Shown in pieces: positions 59,952 through 64,000 of a stretch of 64,000 nucleotides of DNA. The notes beneath the pieces were generated by a model. The model searched no databases. It had not been told where the DNA came from and saw only the letters and a list, made by a program, of their open reading frames with translations. A program made the position numbers and the translations under genes. The DNA is taken from assembly GCA_965214335.1 (NCBI GenBank), contig CBDCBO010000008.1, positions 434,001 to 498,000 on the forward strand, written 5' to 3'. Source of the stretch: Velthaea sp965214335 (GTDB lineage Bacteria; Vulcanimicrobiota; Vulcanimicrobiia; Vulcanimicrobiales; Vulcanimicrobiaceae). Every line of letters starts with the position of its first letter. Positions within the stretch are counted from its first letter, which is position 1.

Positions 59952-60262
59952 GGTCCCGATCCCGGCGCACCGAGTCGTCAAATCGAAACTGTACTTTCCC
60001 ACACTCATCGATTCGGCCGTCGTATCGCTGCGGGTTGCCGCGAACCAACCCTGCCCCAACTCGTGACCGGCAGTGAACTGCGCACCTTGGTGACGAGCCA
60101 CATCATTCGATCGGCCGGCACGCTGACCGCTGCCGCGAGCGTCGAGGCCGTCAGCGGAGGTCAGTGGCGCAGATGTTCTTATCTTCACGTACGTATTTCT
60201 CCGTCACCGAGGTTAATGGTCGATCCTAAGGGGCTAGCGTCCGAACAGCGTCCGTTACGCAC

Positions 60263-60826
60263 TCACTCGCTGCACGCATTCGGCGTCAGCGTACAGCGCT
60301 GCAAGAGCGCACGATCGGCCGCCGCGCCGGCGCGGGTCGTTATCGTGAGCGCGCCGCCCGCGACCTCATAGCCGAAGCGTTTGCCACGGTAAAACACGCT
60401 GCGAACATGACTGTCCCGATCGGTTATCGACGCCACGCGCGCGGCTGCGAGATAATCTGCAGCGATAGACTTGCCGTACAATGCGCGAAAGAAGACGATC
60501 CCGTAACCCGTACCATCGTGGCGAATCGGCATCGAACCGGGCTGGGCGGGACTTTGGCCGATTTCAAGCGATTCGGCGCGAATCGTCCGGCCGTTCGTCC
60601 GGGCGTGGAAATGCCAAACAATACCGTGATCGGCGGCAAGCACGTCGAACGCAGCCTGCCCGCTGAGTTCATCCATGGCCCGACCCATTCCGCGCAAAAA
60701 ATCGCGCCGCGCGGCCCAGGACGAAAATTGCGCCAGCGACTGACCCGGTTCGGCAAAAACTGCGGCCGACGGCTCCAAACACATCACTGCCGATGCAACC
60801 GCCCCCACCAATTGCGCGAGCTTCAT
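60263..60826 (-). CDS. Secreted protein of unknown function
   Basis: 187 residues. Signal peptide (MKLAQLVGAVASAVMCLEPSAAVFA), then a mixed alpha/beta domain with GMGRAMDELSGQAAF, DHGIVWHFHARTNG and SVFYRGKRFGYEVAGGALTI. One C-terminal Cys pair (LLQRCTLTPNACSE). Not a recognised family. Its ATG overlaps the stop of the small gene upstream, which in turn abuts the BTAD regulator, so all three are likely one transcript. Confidence 0.72.
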   Translation of the reverse strand: MKLAQLVGAVASAVMCLEPSAAVFAEPGQSLAQFSSWAARRDFLRGMGRAMDELSGQAAFDVLAADHGIVWHFHARTNGRTIRAESLEIGQSPAQPGSMPIRHDGTGYGIVFFRALYGKSIAADYLAAARVASITDRDSHVRSVFYRGKRFGYEVAGGALTITTRAGAAADRALLQRCTLTPNACSE

Positions 60827-61026
60827 TCGCTCGTGCCGGACTCGACCCGGTCGGGTAGCGCTCGACGTCGCTGTTCGACGATAAACTCGCACATCGCCCC
60901 GAGGTTGGTAAAGAAAAGCCGGCGATCGCGCGTCAGGTCATCGATCGATCCGCGCCACGGACCTCCGGCATCGGGCGCGCCCTCAACCCACAGCCGAACC
61001 ATGAACGTCGAAGTCGCAGCATGCAT
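60823..61026 (-). CDS. Small protein of the F-[MV]-V-R-[LIV]-W type
   Basis: 67 residues. It starts near STFMVRLWVEGAPDAGGPWRG-type sequence (FMVRLWVEG, then WRGSIDDLTRD, and LGAMCEFIVEQRR), a short pattern I recall from hypothetical proteins of about 70-100 residues in soil bacteria, often beside BTAD regulators; that recollection should be checked. Start uncertain: ATG 61026 is chosen, or 61104 or 61086 within the regulator's 3' end. Its stop overlaps the secreted-protein gene by four bases. Confidence 0.6.
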   Translation of the reverse strand: MHAATSTFMVRLWVEGAPDAGGPWRGSIDDLTRDRRLFFTNLGAMCEFIVEQRRRALPDRVESGTSE

Positions 61027-61042
61027 CTCCGCCAGTATCGTT

Positions 61043-64000
61043 TCAAAGCGTCCGAGAAGCGTCCGATCCGGCCAGGAACCGCGCATTCCAGGGAACCGTG
61101 GCATAAACGGCGGCCGTATCGGTCATCGACGCAATGCGCTCGCGGTAGAGCGCCTCCGCCTGCGAGCGGAATCGGCGTGCGGTTTCGGTGTCGTTGCGGG
61201 CCAGTGCAACGGCCGCCCGCGCCCAGTACATGAGGTGCGGAAATTCTTCGGCGCACAGTAGTGCGGCGGGAAGTGCGCCAAGTTCAGCGTCGAGCGTCAC
61301 GGCGCGATTTAGATCGCCCGCGCGCACCGCCTGGAGAATTGCAAATGCGAGTGTTAGTGCGTACAGTGCGTTCGGCGGTCGCGGACGATGAATGGCCAGC
61401 GACCGGTCGAAGGCCAAGCCGGCCTTCGATTCGTTCGCGCATTCCGTCTCGATCAGACCGCTACACAAATGCGCGTTCGCATCTTCCATCGTTTCGTGAC
61501 GCCGCTCCAGATGCGACACGCCATGCATGCGTTGCTTCGCAACCTCGAATCGCCCGGTATAAATTGCCGCCAGCGTCATTCCGATCGTGCAGCCGAACAT
61601 ATTGGCCTCATCGCTATTTTCTTGAGCAAAGCCAAAGCACGCCGCGTACAGCCGTTCCGCTCCCGCATAGTCGCCCATCCATAGCGCAAGGTTGGCGGCA
61701 TTGTTTTGCACGCTGTCGACGCCGCGCGGGTTGCCGAAGCGCCGATAGGCTTCGGCTGCGCGCTCGAATCGAAGCTGCGCTGCGGCAAAATTCAACGCGG
61801 CGATCTCGACGTGCGCGCTTCGAACGTGCGCTTCCGCTTCAGCTTGCGGATCGCCGAGCCGGAGTGCTTCGTCGAGCAAGTGTTGCGCGGCCACACGTAG
61901 TTCGGCTCCGTGCGCGCCGCGACGTTGGACGAGCAGCGTGCGGGCGCGCATTTCACGCAAATGAAGTTCGTCACTCTCAACGAGTGCAGCGGCCGCATCC
62001 AAAGCGGTTTGCGCGTCTTCATAGCGATCGGTCACGATCGCGATCGTCGCGCATTCGAGATGCGCCAATGACGTGAGCCGGCGGTCGCCGATCGCGCACG
62101 CCGCGGCCAGGGAGCGAGTCGCCGCCCAGCGGGCGTCATCGAACCGCCCCTCGAGCATCGCATTGGTTGCGCGCAAACGTTCAACTTCCGGTAATTGCGC
62201 GGGCGGAATGGGCAGCATTGCCAGCGCGCGAATCGACTGCGCGCGCGAATCGCTGCGGCCAAGCGCGTGTCCGAGCCAGGCGCGCATCACGTGCAACTCG
62301 ACGAGCTGGTCTTCATCGGTAACGAGCGGCAGCGCGCGTTCGACATGCCAAAGCGCTTCGTCATTAGCAAACAGCGTGCGAGCATGTACGGCGGCGAAGT
62401 GATGCGCGCGCGCCGCGGCCGCCGAATCCCCGCTGGCATCGTAATGGCGCGCGATCTCGGCTGAGGCTTCGGAGCGCTCGTCGTACAGTGCCGCCATTGC
62501 ACGCGCTGTGAGCGCATGACGCCGGCGCCGCGTTCGTTCCGGAAGGCGCTCGTACACGGCTGCGTGGATCAGATGATGCGCGAACGCATAGTCGCCCAAA
62601 CGCCGGCGTTGGCCTTGGCGTACGAAGCGCGCTTCAACGAGCGCATCGAGCGCCCGCAGAACCTCGCTTTCACTCCAGCCGGCCACTTCGGTGAGCACGT
62701 CGACGCTGAACCCGGAACCGGCAACCGCAGCGATACCGAGCAAGTCGCGTGCTTCTTGGCTCAGGCGTTCCACACGGGCGATCGTATCGGGCCGATCGTT
62801 CGGCGGGTGTTGCTCGCCGGCATGAATCGCGGCGTCAAGAAAAAACGGCACGCCTTCGCTAAACGTATAGAGTCGATCCGCGAGCCCAGCGGCGGCTTCG
62901 TCCGTATCCGGGACGAGCTGCCGAACGATCGCGGACACGTCATCGCGCGTCAGCCGGCCGATCCCGATATGCTCTAAGGCACCTTCGCCTTCGAGCCGGC
63001 GCCGCAACCCGCGTAAGGGGTGGACGCGGCCCGCATCCTCGTCCCGCAGCGTACCGACGATGAGCACCGGCAACGTCGTCACGCGCCGAACGAGGTACTC
63101 GAGCAGCGCCGCACTCGAAACCGATGTCCACTGTAGATCCTCGAGCACGATCAGAAGCGGGCGCCGGCGTGCGAGACTCGCGATCGCGTCGTAGATGCCG
63201 GCGAAGATGCGCTCGCGCTCGGCCTCAGGTCCACGCGCCGGCGGTTCGGCAATCGGCCATCGCGTCGCGATCTCCGGCAGCACGCGCGCGAGCACCCCCA
63301 GCTGCTCGGGCGAGAGCGCCGCCGCCAGCAGCGGCACGGCTCCGCGCAACGCGTCGATGACGGCCTCATACGGTCCGGTTTCGCCGGGCCTCGTGACGCC
63401 GCTGAGCACGCCTCCGCCTTCGCGCTCGACATGCAGCGCGAGCTCATGGGCGAGCCGCGACTTTCCCGCTCCCGCCTCGCCGCTAACGAGCACCATGCCG
63501 CCGCGGCCATAGGCGGCTCCCGACCACGCGCGCGTCAGGCGGGCGAATTCCGCGCCGCGGCCGGTGAACGGCATGGCCGGCGGCGCGCGGTTCGCCACGG
63601 CCTCCGCTGCGTTGCCGATCTCGCGCAGCGGCTCGCCGCGCAGGAGCGCATCGTACACGGCGCGCGTTTCGGGCGTCGGGTCGACATCAAGCTCGGCGTT
63701 TAAACGCTCGACGAACGCGCGAAAGACGGCGGCCGCGCCGCCGCGGTCGCCGAGCTTGACGCGCAGCGCCATCTGTAGCCGCACCGCGTCCTCGCGCCAC
63801 GGGTCGAGCTCGAGCATCCGGTCGACGCACGAGAGCGCGCCGGTTACATCGTTTTCGCCACGCAGTCTTTGGATCAGTGCCCCGAGTGCGTCGAGTTGCG
63901 CGGCACGCAGCCGTTCGCGTTCGGCAATCACCCAGTCATCAAAGAACGATTCGAGGAAATTACCGCTGTACCAACGCGTAGCTTCGTCGCACCGCCCGGC
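61043..64000 (-). CDS. BTAD-AAA ATPase-TPR transcriptional regulator (5' end outside window)
   Basis: At least 985 residues; the frame is open to the window edge, so the N-terminal DNA-binding domain lies outside. The visible start FLESFFDDWVIAERERLRAAQ and the helices after it are the BTAD domain (to about residue 120). Then AAA/NB-type ATPase with P-loop SGEAGAGKSRLAHELA and Walker B LLIVLEDLQWTS, a helical region, and TPR-like repeats to the end (AQTALDAAAALVESDE, SAHVEIAALNFAAAQLRFE). This is the SARP/LuxR-LAL class of large activators. It is followed by two small genes that may be its targets. Confidence 0.9.
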   Translation of the reverse strand, partial: AGRCDEATRWYSGNFLESFFDDWVIAERERLRAAQLDALGALIQRLRGENDVTGALSCVDRMLELDPWREDAVRLQMALRVKLGDRGGAAAVFRAFVERLNAELDVDPTPETRAVYDALLRGEPLREIGNAAEAVANRAPPAMPFTGRGAEFARLTRAWSGAAYGRGGMVLVSGEAGAGKSRLAHELALHVEREGGGVLSGVTRPGETGPYEAVIDALRGAVPLLAAALSPEQLGVLARVLPEIATRWPIAEPPARGPEAERERIFAGIYDAIASLARRRPLLIVLEDLQWTSVSSAALLEYLVRRVTTLPVLIVGTLRDEDAGRVHPLRGLRRRLEGEGALEHIGIGRLTRDDVSAIVRQLVPDTDEAAAGLADRLYTFSEGVPFFLDAAIHAGEQHPPNDRPDTIARVERLSQEARDLLGIAAVAGSGFSVDVLTEVAGWSESEVLRALDALVEARFVRQGQRRRLGDYAFAHHLIHAAVYERLPERTRRRRHALTARAMAALYDERSEASAEIARHYDASGDSAAAARAHHFAAVHARTLFANDEALWHVERALPLVTDEDQLVELHVMRAWLGHALGRSDSRAQSIRALAMLPIPPAQLPEVERLRATNAMLEGRFDDARWAATRSLAAACAIGDRRLTSLAHLECATIAIVTDRYEDAQTALDAAAALVESDELHLREMRARTLLVQRRGAHGAELRVAAQHLLDEALRLGDPQAEAEAHVRSAHVEIAALNFAAAQLRFERAAEAYRRFGNPRGVDSVQNNAANLALWMGDYAGAERLYAACFGFAQENSDEANMFGCTIGMTLAAIYTGRFEVAKQRMHGVSHLERRHETMEDANAHLCSGLIETECANESKAGLAFDRSLAIHRPRPPNALYALTLAFAILQAVRAGDLNRAVTLDAELGALPAALLCAEEFPHLMYWARAAVALARNDTETARRFRSQAEALYRERIASMTDTAAVYATVPWNARFLAGSDASRTL

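Noticed and set aside
59952..60188. Longer N-terminus for the SLH frame
   Set aside because: Sequence before ATG 59951 is unlike a signal peptide, and the hydrophobic segment starts after it.
1..64000. CRISPR array, insertion sequence, prophage or integrase
   Set aside because: No spaced direct repeats, transposase or integrase motifs were found on either strand by reading; a repeat-finder would be needed to exclude short or diverged copies.

Overview
The window is about 64 kb of GC-rich, densely packed chromosomal DNA. It holds roughly 65 genes, many in ATGA/GTGA-overlapping operons, plus one tRNA and no rRNA, integrase, transposase or CRISPR array. Gene content and style (BTAD regulators, pro-kumamolisin peptidases, S10 carboxypeptidases, DUF4097 proteins, two AI-2E-type permeases, PadR/MBL pairs) suggest a free-living soil bacterium of a little-cultured lineage, for example Candidatus Eremiobacterota/WPS-2 or a similar acidic-soil group. 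That assignment is inference; no rRNA is available to confirm it.

Layout. 0-5.2 kb: the 3' end of argS, facing a pyrF-pyrE-hisC-GNAT-permease operon. 5.2-11.8 kb: a 46-residue orphan protein gene with its own hairpin and terminator, then an envelope-stress-like locus in which a DUF4097 operon diverges from ECF sigma, membrane anti-sigma candidate, OmpR regulator, histidine kinase and a second beta-repeat secreted protein. 11.8-14.7 kb: GNAT, MBL hydrolase, PadR, DsbA-like and tyrosine-phosphatase genes. 14.7-27.2 kb: leucine/isovalerate catabolism (3-methylcrotonyl-CoA carboxylase beta, then an enoyl-CoA hydratase, carboxylase alpha and HMG-CoA lyase), interrupted by about 7 kb carrying gamma-glutamyltransferase, a GH26 lipoprotein, a ferritin-like protein, an HD-GYP phosphodiesterase and a cytochrome b/molybdopterin/cupredoxin redox module. 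27.2-30.1 kb: a small Cys-rich protein, a second permease, and a thioredoxin/Crp pair.

30.2-32.7 kb is an accessory islet: a Uma2 remnant, a ribbon-helix-helix/MazF toxin-antitoxin pair, a decayed vapBC fusion and an HNH nuclease. 33.1-43.4 kb: a cNMP-domain flavoprotein, a glycosyltransferase, a tungstate-type ABC importer, purEK, a GH5-like hydrolase with a long SDR protein, and a DUF1275 protein. 43.5-49.9 kb: an EAL protein, M48 and S53 peptidases, and a Zn/Mn-type ABC importer. tRNA-Ala(CGC) follows with a near-consensus promoter and a terminator.

50.5-64 kb: GNAT, MFS, a LuxR-type regulator with an atypical receiver, a compositionally distinct orphan protein (53.8 kb), a mannitol-dehydrogenase/PuuD/S10 group, secreted proteins, a frameshifted SLH-domain gene, and a large BTAD-ATPase-TPR regulator running off the right edge.

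The best candidates for something undescribed are the 46-residue protein locus, the double DUF4097 stress locus with its 35-residue leader ORF, the orphan protein at 53.8 kb and the decayed toxin-antitoxin islet. None can be called a proven new system from sequence alone.
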